Below are positions 46,213 to 54,958 of a DNA stretch of 64,000 nucleotides, one piece after another. Each line of letters starts with the position of its first letter. Position 1 is the stretch's first letter. Both the position numbers and the translations under genes were made by a program. Source of the DNA: Flammeovirga sp. OC4 (lineage in GTDB: Bacteria > Bacteroidota > Bacteroidia > Cytophagales > Flammeovirgaceae); NCBI RefSeq assembly GCF_000812565.1, contig NZ_JTAM01000013.1:84380-148379 (forward strand), read 5' to 3'. The notes beneath the pieces are model-generated. The model saw only the letters and a list, made by a program, of their open reading frames with translations, had not been told where the DNA came from and ran no database searches.

Positions 46213-47280
46213 ATGAAAAAGTTATTTGTAATATTATTTATCATAGAGGGGTTTGTAATCCAAACCTCTCTAGCACAATCTCCAATTTTTTCACAGTACA
46301 ATACTGCCAATTTGTACACTAACCCAGCGACTGTGGGGTTAGGAGGAAGCCCATTTATCGGTAAAATGGGTTATCGTGATCAGTGGAGCTCTTTGAATGG
46401 AGGTTTCCAAACTCAATACGCTAGTTTTGAGATGAATACACTCAGTCGTTTGAATGTGGGAGCCTTGATTTCAAATGATATCACCGGAAATAATGGTTTG
46501 AATACGATCACTATGTCAGGCGTGGTGGGCTATACTATTCCTGTTAGTAAGCCAAGGCGTATGTATAGAGGTAATATGTCAAAAGTATGGTATCTACAAC
46601 CTGCAATGCAGCTAGGGGTGATGAATAAAGCCATTCGATCTCAATATCGTTACATTGATGATATTAATAATGGAGGTTCTACAGTAGATCAACTAAATGG
46701 TCTTTCGGATTGGTTTCCAGAATTAGGTTTTGGTTTAATAGCCACCAATAAGTCGGTTTGGTTTGGTTTTGCAGCACATCATTTATTTCAAACAGGAAGG
46801 CAAGTCAATGATAATACGAAGGTACTTACAGCTTCACCTTTGAGATATACTTTACATGCTGGTTTTTCTCACCTTTTACCCAAAACGCAAGACCTCAATG
46901 TTGGGGGAAGTTTTATTGTGAGAATTCAAGGGGGTATTTATCAAGGTGACTTTACAGCTAATGCTTCAAAATCGTTAAGTTATAAAGACAAAACCTTTAT
47001 TGTTGGAGCGTCATTAGGTGTGAGAACTTTTATCAATATGCGTGATGAGGCCAATAGAGATGCATTGATTGTGGGGACCAACGTTCGATTTAAGAATATA
47101 GAAATAGGATATTCTTATGATTTTACGATTTCAAGATTAGTTCCCTATACCTTGGGTACAAATGAATATTCTATCATCATTTATCCATCATTTGATAAAT
47201 CACAAAAGTGGGACAAGAAATATAAGAAAAAGAACAGGGTATACTGCCCTAAGTTAGGGACATCGTATGTTTACAAATAA
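46213..47280 (+). CDS. PorP/SprF-family T9SS outer-membrane protein
   Basis: The 355-residue product has a signal peptide (cleavage near TSLAQ, residue 22). The family opening follows: SPIFSQYNTANLYTNPATVG, then GKMGYRDQWSSLNGGFQTQYASFEM. A beta barrel covers the rest and ends in IIIYPSFDK with a short basic tail. PorP/SprF proteins lie in the outer membrane. In Flavobacterium, SprF-type members are needed for secretion or surface attachment of the adjacent type B CTD substrate such as SprB. It starts one base after the stop codon of the giant adhesin gene, so the two are a dedicated substrate/partner pair. The core T9SS machinery is not in this window. Confidence 0.93.
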   Translation: MKKLFVILFIIEGFVIQTSLAQSPIFSQYNTANLYTNPATVGLGGSPFIGKMGYRDQWSSLNGGFQTQYASFEMNTLSRLNVGALISNDITGNNGLNTITMSGVVGYTIPVSKPRRMYRGNMSKVWYLQPAMQLGVMNKAIRSQYRYIDDINNGGSTVDQLNGLSDWFPELGFGLIATNKSVWFGFAAHHLFQTGRQVNDNTKVLTASPLRYTLHAGFSHLLPKTQDLNVGGSFIVRIQGGIYQGDFTANASKSLSYKDKTFIVGASLGVRTFINMRDEANRDALIVGTNVRFKNIEIGYSYDFTISRLVPYTLGTNEYSIIIYPSFDKSQKWDKKYKKKNRVYCPKLGTSYVYK

Positions 47281-47299
47281 TTAGGTGTTCACCACTGTA

Positions 47300-47375
47300 G
47301 TGCTTTCCTTGACTTTTTTACTTCGTTTTTGTGTTAAGACAAAAATGAAGAAGAAGGAAGTCTGAAAGTAGATCT
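47300..47375 (-). repeat. Dispersed palindromic repeat, copy B (inverted)
   Basis: Inverted relative to copy A at 16424-16503. The hairpin arms CTTCGTTTTTGT and ACAAAAATGAAG fold back around GTTAAG with a G-T wobble at the unpaired positions. Outer CTTTC and GAAAG ends can also pair. It begins about 20 bases after the PorP/SprF stop codon. Size and structure recall REP- or MITE-like intergenic elements. Confidence 0.75.
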
Positions 47376-47453
47376 CATAAATACTGGTAGAAAGATCGAT
47401 TGAAAGTTGTCGATAATTTAGTTTACAGTTTGATAGTCTATCCTCTACGTCTT

Positions 47454-47490
47454 AAAGCCCGTTTGCTTTCAACCGCAAACGGGCTTTTTC
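47454..47490 (+). terminator. Intrinsic terminator of the adhesin/PorP operon
   Basis: Perfect 13-bp stem AAAGCCCGTTTGC / GCAAACGGGCTTT with an eight-base loop and a T-rich tail. Confidence 0.93.
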
Positions 47491-47583
47491 TTTTTACTCA
47501 GGAATAGTTAGATAAATATTAATGAGAAAGTTAGAACGAATTTTGCCTTTAAAACTTCAATAAATAAAGTAATCCTAAATGAA

Positions 47584-50160
47584 ATGAGAAAACTAACACT
47601 ATTCATTGCCCTGTTTATGCTCAATACCTCTTTGAAAGGGCAAGAAGACCAATTACAGAAGGAAATAATTACGAAAAAGGTAAATGAACATCTAATACCA
47701 ATTCACCCTTCATCTGTAGCTGATTCTACATTTGAAGACCTGATGCCTCTTAAGGAAATGATAGGTGATGATCGAGTAGTCTTTGTTGGAGAAGCCGTAC
47801 ACTATCTTGGAAATCATGTAGAAATGAATGCTCGTCTTGCTCAGTTTTTAATTCAAGAAATGGGATTTGATTACATTTTATTCGAGTCAGGTTTTTATGA
47901 TGTTGAAAAAGCACAAGAGAATATTGATAAAGGAAATGATGCTTATGGAGAATTAAGTTCTTCGGTTTTTGAATTTTGGAGTGCTACGGTTGAGTTTCAA
48001 AATTTACGTAAAGATATTGAAAAGTATCATGTGAGAGTAGGAGGTTTTGATTACCCTTCTCGTATGATAGGCGAGGATATTTATTATGATTTAAAAGAAT
48101 ACCTTTCAAAAGAGGTAGAGGAAGAGCTTCTGCTAGATTGGTTCGATGCTTATTCCATCGTTTCGAGATGGGAACTTCCTCGTAGCTTAACAGCTTATTA
48201 CAAGGCTTACCCGATTCTTCGAGAAGCTATTTTTAATAAAAAAGTACATACTTCTAAACAGAGAAAACAACAATCATTTTGGTTAAGGGTATTGGACTCA
48301 CAACATGAATTTGTACAATTCATCGAAATGTACCCTAATGTCAATTCAATTACCGAAAAAGAATGGAAAGCGAAACATGCTCAACCAAGAGATGATACAA
48401 TGGCTAAGAATGCATTATGGCACATAGAGCAGAACCCTGATTCAAAGTTTATTTTATGGGGTGCTTCAGGTCACGTATCAAATGATATAAGAAGTCAACA
48501 TCATCCGGATTATAATACATTTCAATCTACTGGAGAACAAATCATCAACAATTTGGGAAAGGAACAAATTACAATACTTTCCACAACTTCAAGTTTTCCG
48601 TCACTCCATAAACAAGAAGATTATAGTTTAGAACACGCTTTGGAGGCCTCTAACTATTCCTATATTATGCTTCCTCTACAATCTTTCAATTCCCCAATAT
48701 ATGGCAATGCATTTGGTCTTGAACCTTTACAACTGGAATGGAATAAAGCGAGCGATATTCTTTTTTATGCTGATACTTTAAGAGGTATAACAAGTTATAA
48801 CCGGCCTACTGATGATAACATTCGCTATATAGAGACGAACAATGAGGTAGATACAATTTTACAACGTATCAGTACGACTAAAGACCTTGTGAAAGATATG
48901 CCTCAAAAGGAAGTATATTTATATAAATCAGTGACTAAAAAAAATCATGAAGCCAAAACATATTCGGGGGTGATCACCGATCAAGAAAAACAGGAGCCAA
49001 TACCTTTTGCAAGTATTGGAATTCCTGAAGAACATATTGGTGTTTCAAGTTTAGAAGATGGTTCTTTTTCTATTAATATACCTGCTTATATCAGTGAGTT
49101 CAGAGATAGCCTTTTGGTATCGTGTGTGGGCTACAAGAAGAAAAAAGTAGCATTAAGTACACTTTCAAAAAACATCAATATACCGCTAGAAGTAGATATA
49201 AATGAATTAGCCACTTTGACAATTAGAGATAAACCTATCTCTTCTAAAAGGGTGATGAGAAAGGTCAGAAAAAGATTGAAAAAGAATTATTATCAAGACC
49301 CATTTGCCTTTCAAGCACTTTATAAAAGTAGAGTATATGATGCAAAAAATGATCGTTTTCTATTAGTAGAAGCCATAGCAGATAAAAATGATACAAATGG
49401 CTATCAAACTAAAGGAAAGGAACACAGTGAAAATAAGAATACCTCCGTACTGTATGCACAACTGACTCAATTGAATAACGATACAGGAGAAAAAATGGCA
49501 GTGCAAAATCACCTTTTTAAGGAATATAAAGTGGCAGGTGGAGCAATGATTACAGAACCCGTTGGTGCATGGGGTATGAATCAAGAGAAACATCTTTTTT
49601 TAGCTCCAAGAATTTGCCCAATCAACTTTCAACAGTACACACTTTTAAATACTTTAAGAAAGCGACATTATGAGTTTCAACTATTAGAAGAAACAGCAAC
49701 TCATTTTGAATTATTGGCAACAGCAACCATAGAAAAAAATACTCACTTTTATAATACTTTAGCCTGGTTTGATCCAGCAATTTTTCAAGTGAAATTAAAA
49801 ATCAATGCTGAAAACTTTGTGATCGAAAAATGGGAGCAATTAGCAATCTATCCTAACGATAAAAGTCAAGTTTTGGATGTGAATACCAATTACTTTATAA
49901 ATCTCCCCGAAGATTGTAGGTATCAAAAGGATCAGTTTATTTATGGTGATCCCGAAAAGGATGGACAGTATCACCTCACTTATTGGAACCGTTACAACAC
50001 TTTTTCAAACTATACTTTTAATGAAGGTATTGTACTTCATTTTTACCCTAATCAACAATTGAAATTAGGTAACCAATTAGCCTTTAAGAAAAATAAAAAG
50101 AATACTACTGAATTTTGGGAACAATTAAACTCAGTACCTGAAAAGGACATTATAAACTAA
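47584..50160 (+). CDS. Secreted erythromycin-esterase-like domain fused to carboxypeptidase-regulatory domain
   Basis: The 858-residue product has a signal peptide (cleavage near LKGQ, residue 20). The erythromycin-esterase-like domain (about 45-400) keeps Glu70 and His73 in VFVGEAVHYLGNHVEM, ILFESGFYD and WGASGHVSND. The typical GEATHG is altered to GEAVHY, so esterase activity is uncertain. At about 460-550 a carboxypeptidase-regulatory-like beta sandwich follows (YSGVITDQEKQEPIPFASI, then GVSSLEDGSFSI and VSCVGYKKKKVAL). A C-terminal ~300-residue domain resembles those found after such modules in other Bacteroidota envelope proteins (AFQALYKSRVYDAKNDRFLL). Export rules out a simple cytoplasmic macrolide-resistance role. 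No neighbouring resistance genes. The closing hairpin is at 50172. Confidence 0.83.
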   Translation: MRKLTLFIALFMLNTSLKGQEDQLQKEIITKKVNEHLIPIHPSSVADSTFEDLMPLKEMIGDDRVVFVGEAVHYLGNHVEMNARLAQFLIQEMGFDYILFESGFYDVEKAQENIDKGNDAYGELSSSVFEFWSATVEFQNLRKDIEKYHVRVGGFDYPSRMIGEDIYYDLKEYLSKEVEEELLLDWFDAYSIVSRWELPRSLTAYYKAYPILREAIFNKKVHTSKQRKQQSFWLRVLDSQHEFVQFIEMYPNVNSITEKEWKAKHAQPRDDTMAKNALWHIEQNPDSKFILWGASGHVSNDIRSQHHPDYNTFQSTGEQIINNLGKEQITILSTTSSFPSLHKQEDYSLEHALEASNYSYIMLPLQSFNSPIYGNAFGLEPLQLEWNKASDILFYADTLRGITSYNRPTDDNIRYIETNNEVDTILQRISTTKDLVKDMPQKEVYLYKSVTKKNHEAKTYSGVITDQEKQEPIPFASIGIPEEHIGVSSLEDGSFSINIPAYISEFRDSLLVSCVGYKKKKVALSTLSKNINIPLEVDINELATLTIRDKPISSKRVMRKVRKRLKKNYYQDPFAFQALYKSRVYDAKNDRFLLVEAIADKNDTNGYQTKGKEHSENKNTSVLYAQLTQLNNDTGEKMAVQNHLFKEYKVAGGAMITEPVGAWGMNQEKHLFLAPRICPINFQQYTLLNTLRKRHYEFQLLEETATHFELLATATIEKNTHFYNTLAWFDPAIFQVKLKINAENFVIEKWEQLAIYPNDKSQVLDVNTNYFINLPEDCRYQKDQFIYGDPEKDGQYHLTYWNRYNTFSNYTFNEGIVLHFYPNQQLKLGNQLAFKKNKKNTTEFWEQLNSVPEKDIIN

Positions 50161-50171
50161 ATGAGGTTTGT

Positions 50172-50201
50172 AGCGTAAAAGGTAGAAAAACCTTTTACGC
50201 T
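50172..50201. terminator. Hairpin between convergent genes (likely terminator)
   Basis: Perfect 12-bp stem AGCGTAAAAGGT / ACCTTTTACGCT with a six-base loop. The right arm covers the stop codon of the PBP gene. A strong T-run is lacking on both strands, so termination is less certain than elsewhere. Confidence 0.6.
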
Positions 50202-52483
50202 GCTTTCCTCTTTTTCTTTCTTTCCTCTCTGCGTTTTTTACGTTGAGCTTTTCGGTCTTCCTTTTCTTCCTTCGTTTTCTTTTTGAAGATTTTATTAAAG
50301 AACATCTCAACATCAGTTCCTTCTTTAAAATCTTCACAATCAAATGCATCAGATAGGTAATTGGGAAGGGCAGGGAAGTAGATAAATAATTCTTTTGATA
50401 GTTTTTTATCTTTTTGAGTTTCTTGAAGTGTTATACCAGTAATAGGAAGAGCCAATTTACTTCCGCTACCATTTACTCCTGAATTAAAGTGAATTTGACT
50501 GGAGGAAGCACCCACTCTGGTTATCATTACTAGGTTGGGGTTAATGATCGCAAACCATGCATCACCGTAGTTTTGAGAAGTACCTGTTTTACCTCCGATA
50601 GGAAGTCGTACTTTATATTTACTTCGCATAGCAGCACCCGTTCCTTCATTAATAGCTTTCTGAAGAATAGCCGACATTAAGATGGAAGTTTCTTCACTTA
50701 AAACTCTTTCTGATTCTACATGATTAGCCTCATATATTTTTTTTCCATCTGTAGTTGTGATGCTTTTGATCCACCTCGGTTGTATTTTATAACCACCATT
50801 AGCAAAGGCAGCGTAAGCAATGGCTAATTCATAAATGCTGGCATCTACAGTTCCTAAAGATGTAGAAGGGTAATCTTTTAATTCTTCGCTGAATCCTAGC
50901 TTTACCCATAGCTCTCCCAAGCGGTCAAATCGGATGGATTGATAAAGATTGACGGTAGGAATATTAAGTGATTTTACTAATGAAGCAGAAAGTGTATACA
51001 TACCACCAGATGTTTTGGAATAGTTTTCAGGCTTCCATCCCTCCTCATCTTCATCTATTTCATTTTTGAGATACTTACAAGGTGGTATCCCTTTTTCCAT
51101 TGCAGCAGCGTAAAGAATGGGTTTAAAAGTAGAAGCAAGTTGCCTTTTGGCCATGATTTGATCATAGGGGTGTGTTCTAAAATCAATACCACCAACCCAA
51201 GCTTTGATAAAACCGTCATTGGGGTTAACTGCTAAGAATCCAGCATGAAGAAGTGAAAGTTCTTTTCGTATACTATCCTCCACACTTAAGTTTTCTACTT
51301 TTACCCCTTCCCAAGTAAAATACTCCCTTGATTTTTTGGCTTTAGGTTGTTCAAATTTTTGTGTAGCTGAAGTAACCAAACGTTCTAACTGTTTTTTACT
51401 AGCACCATTTGCATACTGTTTATCTAACAGTTTCTGCATTGTTGATAAATGTTCTTGAAAGGCAAGAAGGGCATTATATTGTAATTTTGCATTAAGTGAT
51501 GTCTGAATGACCAAACCATCTTTTTCTAAATCAAAATCACTACCATTGACTTTATTATATTCCTCAACAATTTCTTTTGCCTTCTTTTTAACGTGTACTA
51601 AGAAGTAGTTTGAAATACCTTCATGCTCAATGTTGGCGTAGTCTAGTGCTAGAGGTAATACCTTCAAAGAATCATATTCAGTTTTTGAGAGAAGGTCGTA
51701 TTTGACCATCTGATTCATTACAACATTTCTTCTTTTTTGAGCATTTTCAGGGTATAATCTCGGATTGTAAAATGTATTTGCCTTTAAGATACCAATAAGG
51801 ACCGCACTTTCTTCTATCTTCAGATCAGAGACTTTTTTGTTGAAAAAGCGTTCAGAAGCAGCTTCAATTCCAAATAAGTCTTCACCAAAAGGAACCGTGT
51901 TTAAATACATTCTTAAAATGTCTTCTTTGCTGTAAAGTCTTTCTATTTGTTGGGCAATTTTTATCTCATTGGATTTATTGAAAAGCATAGAAAAAGGACC
52001 ATAATCCTTTCTTCCATACATATTTTTCGCTAATTGCTGCGTAATAGTACTACCTCCTCCACTGCTTTTATCACCTAAGATGATACTCTTAAATAAAACC
52101 CTTAAAACACTTCTAGAGTCCACGCCTTCATGTTCAAAATATCGAGCGTCTTCAGTGGCTACTAGAGCATTAATAAGATGTTTAGGAAGGTCTTCAAATT
52201 GAACATTGGTTCTATTTTCTGCAAAGAATTTTCCAATAAGTATTTGATCTTCAGAATAGACTGTCGAAGCCTCTTCATTTTCATAACTTAATAGCTCCTC
52301 ATCAGAATACCCAGTGCCAAAAGTTCCTGACAGGAAAAGAAGTATAAAGGAAACACCAATTAAACCCAGTCCGATGATAGAAAGGAAAATTGGTTTTTTA
52401 TTTTTTAGAATATAAAAGTACAAGGCACGAAAGTTTTGATTGATGGTAGCAACCCACTTTTGTTTGTTGTTCGTAGTACTCAT
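50195..52483 (-). CDS. Class A penicillin-binding protein 1 (glycosyltransferase/transpeptidase)
   Basis: The 762-residue protein has an N-terminal cytoplasmic stretch and a transmembrane helix (about 34-54). The GT51 glycosyltransferase domain (about 80-250) has EDARYFEHEGVD with the catalytic Glu and GGGSTITQQLAKNMYG. The transpeptidase domain has STFK (catalytic Ser, near residue 452), SLN and KTG in GGKTGTSQNYGDAWFA (near 630). It polymerises and cross-links peptidoglycan on the outer face of the inner membrane. The end is unusual: about 30 residues of nearly pure Lys/Arg/Glu (KKKTKEEKEDRKAQRKKRREE). A well-spaced promoter lies upstream at 52616-52647. The gene is ordinary in size (700-850). 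Confidence 0.95.
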   Translation of the reverse strand: MSTTNNKQKWVATINQNFRALYFYILKNKKPIFLSIIGLGLIGVSFILLFLSGTFGTGYSDEELLSYENEEASTVYSEDQILIGKFFAENRTNVQFEDLPKHLINALVATEDARYFEHEGVDSRSVLRVLFKSIILGDKSSGGGSTITQQLAKNMYGRKDYGPFSMLFNKSNEIKIAQQIERLYSKEDILRMYLNTVPFGEDLFGIEAASERFFNKKVSDLKIEESAVLIGILKANTFYNPRLYPENAQKRRNVVMNQMVKYDLLSKTEYDSLKVLPLALDYANIEHEGISNYFLVHVKKKAKEIVEEYNKVNGSDFDLEKDGLVIQTSLNAKLQYNALLAFQEHLSTMQKLLDKQYANGASKKQLERLVTSATQKFEQPKAKKSREYFTWEGVKVENLSVEDSIRKELSLLHAGFLAVNPNDGFIKAWVGGIDFRTHPYDQIMAKRQLASTFKPILYAAAMEKGIPPCKYLKNEIDEDEEGWKPENYSKTSGGMYTLSASLVKSLNIPTVNLYQSIRFDRLGELWVKLGFSEELKDYPSTSLGTVDASIYELAIAYAAFANGGYKIQPRWIKSITTTDGKKIYEANHVESERVLSEETSILMSAILQKAINEGTGAAMRSKYKVRLPIGGKTGTSQNYGDAWFAIINPNLVMITRVGASSSQIHFNSGVNGSGSKLALPITGITLQETQKDKKLSKELFIYFPALPNYLSDAFDCEDFKEGTDVEMFFNKIFKKKTKEEKEDRKAQRKKRREERKKKRKAA

Positions 52484-52615
52484 GAATGTATAATAAGCTA
52501 ATATGATTTGTTGGGGAACAAGAAGTAAAAATAAGCGTTCATTTATTTAAATCTAAAATCTATAAGATTTCTTAACCTTTTGATTGTTAGAACTTTTATC
52601 AAAATCAGTGATAAA

Positions 52616-52647
52616 CAAATCTAAATCTTCAATATTTGTTGAAACAA
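52616..52647 (-). promoter_or_regulatory. Putative promoter of the PBP1 gene
   Basis: On the minus strand a TTG (plus 52645-52647) and TAGATTTG (plus 52616-52623) lie 21 bases apart, a full match to the Bacteroidota consensus. A transcript would have a leader of about 125 bases. Confidence 0.6.
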
Positions 52648-52713
52648 ATTATTTGTTTTTACGTGTAATAATTTTTGTGTACGATATTGAAGTCGATAGA
52701 AAACAGAAAGAAA

Positions 52714-53298
52714 ATGAAAAAGGTATTAGTCATTAACGGAGGACAAAAGTTTCTTCACTCTCAAGGTAGTTTGAATAGATCAATTGCGAATTTATCTATT
52801 GATTATTTTAAGAATAGGGAAGGTTTTGAAGTCAAATCTACTTTTGTGGATGAAGACTATGATGTCAATGAAGAAATTGAAAAATTCCTTTGGGCTGACG
52901 TTATTATTTATCATACACCAATTTGGTGGTTTTCTATTCCATTTGGATTCAAGCATTATCTTGATCAAGTATTGACGAATGGGCATAATAAGCTTTATGC
53001 TTCAGACGGAAGGTCAAGTAAGAGTCCAAAATTGAATTATGGTAGAGGAGGATTATTACAAGGTAAGCAATACATCCTAACTACTTCATGGAATGCACCA
53101 ATTGAAGCCTTTGAGTTGGAAGGAGAACTATTTGAGGGAACAAGTGTCGATAATGGACCGATGTATGGGTTCCATAAAATGAATAGTTTTATTGGAATGG
53201 AAAAATTGGCCACTTATCATTTATACGACGTAATGAAAGACCCTCAGGTAGAATCAGATTTTGAAAAGTATACTAAACTTTTAGATGAAGTTTTATAA
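52714..53298 (+). CDS. mdaB: MdaB-type NAD(P)H:quinone reductase (flavodoxin fold)
   Basis: The 194-residue protein begins at ATG 52714 (MKKVLVINGGQKF), the family start. The in-frame TTG at 52675 lies upstream of the conserved part. The flavodoxin-like fold has the FMN/FAD-phosphate loop near SQGSLNRSIA, YHTPIWWFSIPFGFKHYLDQV, and the MdaB hallmark GRGGLLQGKQYILTTSWNAP, which lines the flavin site. MdaB enzymes reduce quinones by two electrons and protect against oxidative or quinone stress in the cytoplasm. Length is normal (about 193). It is divergent from the PBP gene and is followed by two hairpins. Confidence 0.9.
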   Translation: MKKVLVINGGQKFLHSQGSLNRSIANLSIDYFKNREGFEVKSTFVDEDYDVNEEIEKFLWADVIIYHTPIWWFSIPFGFKHYLDQVLTNGHNKLYASDGRSSKSPKLNYGRGGLLQGKQYILTTSWNAPIEAFELEGELFEGTSVDNGPMYGFHKMNSFIGMEKLATYHLYDVMKDPQVESDFEKYTKLLDEVL

Positions 53299-53301
53299 AA
53301 T

Positions 53302-53330
53302 GTAGGGGTAGATAATTTGTCTACCCTTAC
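53302..53330 (+). terminator. First hairpin after mdaB
   Basis: An 11-bp stem GTAGGGGTAGA / TCTACCCTTAC with one wobble pair and a seven-base loop. There is no T-run after it, so termination is likely completed by the next hairpin. Confidence 0.55.
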
Positions 53331-53335
53331 TATAT

Positions 53336-53380
53336 AAAAAAGCAAGGGCAACCTCAATACGAGATTGCCCTTGTTTTTTT
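53336..53380. terminator. Bidirectional terminator between mdaB and aminotransferase
   Basis: A perfect nine-base stem CAAGGGCAA / TTGCCCTTG with a 13-base loop, preceded by six A and followed by seven T. It serves both convergent genes. Confidence 0.88.
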
Positions 53381-53398
53381 ATTACGATATGTGAGGGA

Positions 53399-54643
53399 CT
53401 ACTTCTTAGAAGCAGCAGCCAATTGCACACATACTGTAAGTACACGCATAGCCAACTTGATTTCACCCATTGAAGGTAAAGTTGGAGCGATACGAATATT
53501 TTCGTCCTTAGGATCGTTTTTGTAAGGGAAAGTAGCACCTGCTGCTGTTAACTTAACACCTGCTTCTGCTGCTAATTTCACTACTTCTTTTGCACATCCT
53601 TTAGGTACATCAAGGCTGATAAAGTAACCACCCTTTGGCACTGTCCAAGTAGCGATACCTTTACCACCTAACTCTTTTTCTAAGATTTCGATTACCGCAT
53701 CAAATTTAGGAGCGATAATTTTAGCATGTTTCTTCATGTGCTTTTGCACGCCTTTGAAGTCCTTGAAGAAACGAGTATGTCTTAATTGGTTGATTTTGTC
53801 AGGACCAATAGTTGCCATTGATAAGTGACCTTTCATCCAATTGATGTTCTCAACTGAAGCACCCATACCTGCAACACCGGCACCAGCAAAAGAGATTTTA
53901 GAGAATGAACCGTAGATCAATACTCTATTTTCAGTTCCTTCTGCTTTACAAGCTTCCAAGATGTTTTCTAACTGATCTTGATCGCTTGATAAATGATGAA
54001 CAGTATAAGCATTATCCCACATGATGCGGAAGTCTTTTGCTGCTGTTTTCATTTTTGCCAAACGCTTCACCGTTTTCTTAGAGCAAGTATATCCAGTAGG
54101 GTTAGAGTACTTAGGAACTACCCAAATACCTTTAATACTTTTGTCTTCTGCTACTAATTTTTCTACTACATCCATGTCCGGACCTTTTTCAGTCATCGGT
54201 ACAGTAATCATTTCAATTCCGAAATGCTCACAAACAGAGTAGTGTCTGTCATATCCTGGAGACGGACATAAGAATTTTACTTTATCTAATTTTCCCCAAG
54301 CCTTTTTGCTCTCCGGGAAACCATGAGACATTGCTCTTGCAATAGTGTCATGCATTAAAGTAAGAGAAGAGTTTCCAGCTGCAATTACCTCATCTGTTGA
54401 AGAAACCTCTAAGAAATCTTTGAAGATGGCTTTCATTTCAGGAATACCATCAAGACCTCCATAGTTACGAGTGTCAGCACCCGCTAAAGTTTTGTAGTCC
54501 TTAGATGTTACTAAGTCCATCATTGGTAAAGATAAATCAAGTTGTTCTGTACCTGGTTTACCTCTTGTCATATCCAAAGCTAATCCTTGTGCTTTGTAAT
54601 CTTGATATTTCTTTTGTAGTTCTTTTTTTGTTAGTGAAGCCAT
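53399..54643 (-). CDS. Class Ic aspartate aminotransferase (PLP-dependent, fold type I)
   Basis: The 414-residue enzyme has DMTRGKPGTEQLDLS near 24-38, NYGGLDGIPEM, and the AAGNSSLTLMHD loop. The asparagine/tyrosine PLP contacts are in KYSNPTG (Asn181), and Asp210 in IMWDNAYTVHHL holds the pyridine nitrogen. The Schiff-base lysine is Lys249 of YGSFSKISFAGAGVAG. This matches the Corynebacterium-type aspartate aminotransferase family rather than classic AspC. It interconverts aspartate and oxaloacetate with glutamate/2-oxoglutarate. A -7 match on the minus strand (TAGCTTTG, plus 54685-54692) lies 42 bases upstream. The gap to the next gene (54644-54958) holds that element, the CHAT-gene terminator and no gene. 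Confidence 0.92.
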   Translation of the reverse strand: MASLTKKELQKKYQDYKAQGLALDMTRGKPGTEQLDLSLPMMDLVTSKDYKTLAGADTRNYGGLDGIPEMKAIFKDFLEVSSTDEVIAAGNSSLTLMHDTIARAMSHGFPESKKAWGKLDKVKFLCPSPGYDRHYSVCEHFGIEMITVPMTEKGPDMDVVEKLVAEDKSIKGIWVVPKYSNPTGYTCSKKTVKRLAKMKTAAKDFRIMWDNAYTVHHLSSDQDQLENILEACKAEGTENRVLIYGSFSKISFAGAGVAGMGASVENINWMKGHLSMATIGPDKINQLRHTRFFKDFKGVQKHMKKHAKIIAPKFDAVIEILEKELGGKGIATWTVPKGGYFISLDVPKGCAKEVVKLAAEAGVKLTAAGATFPYKNDPKDENIRIAPTLPSMGEIKLAMRVLTVCVQLAAASKK

Positions 54644-54901
54644 TGCCTACTGAAATTAAAGTATAATTACCTTTTTAACGTCATCAAAGCTATGAGATAT
54701 TTTTTAATATTTAAATTATTAACATATATTTTTATCAAATGCATAATAGAATAATATGATAGTAACGAATATTGAAAAAGGCGTTTTATATATAACGGGT
54801 GTTGTTATAAAAATACTTATCGAAACACTTCTATAGATTTAAAACTAAATTGATTTTATGAAATTCATTGAAAGTTAACCGAATAGAAAATTCTTTAATG
54901 C

Positions 54902-54933
54902 ATAAAAAAGGACACCTTATAGAAAGTGTCCTT
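54902..54933 (-). terminator. Intrinsic terminator after the CHAT-domain gene
   Basis: An eight-base perfect stem (AAGGACAC / GTGTCCTT on the plus strand) with a ten-base loop. Read on the minus strand it is followed by a T-run. Confidence 0.85.
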
Positions 54934-54958
54934 CAAAAAATAGTTTTTTTATCTATGA

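Larger units (their letters stand above)
47281..47583. other. Intergenic region with repeat copy B and terminator
   Basis: This gap of just over 300 bases contains the dispersed repeat at 47300-47375 and a strong terminator at 47454-47490. The remaining parts show no coding signal. The -7-like GAATTTTG near 47537 misses the consensus T. Confidence 0.6.

Noticed and set aside
47584..50160. Macrolide-resistance determinant
   Set aside because: The protein is exported, the signature is altered, and no mobile or resistance genes surround it; it is reported instead as a fusion of unknown substrate.
52675..52713. TTG start of MdaB at 52675
   Set aside because: The conserved MKKVLVINGG opening begins at ATG 52714.
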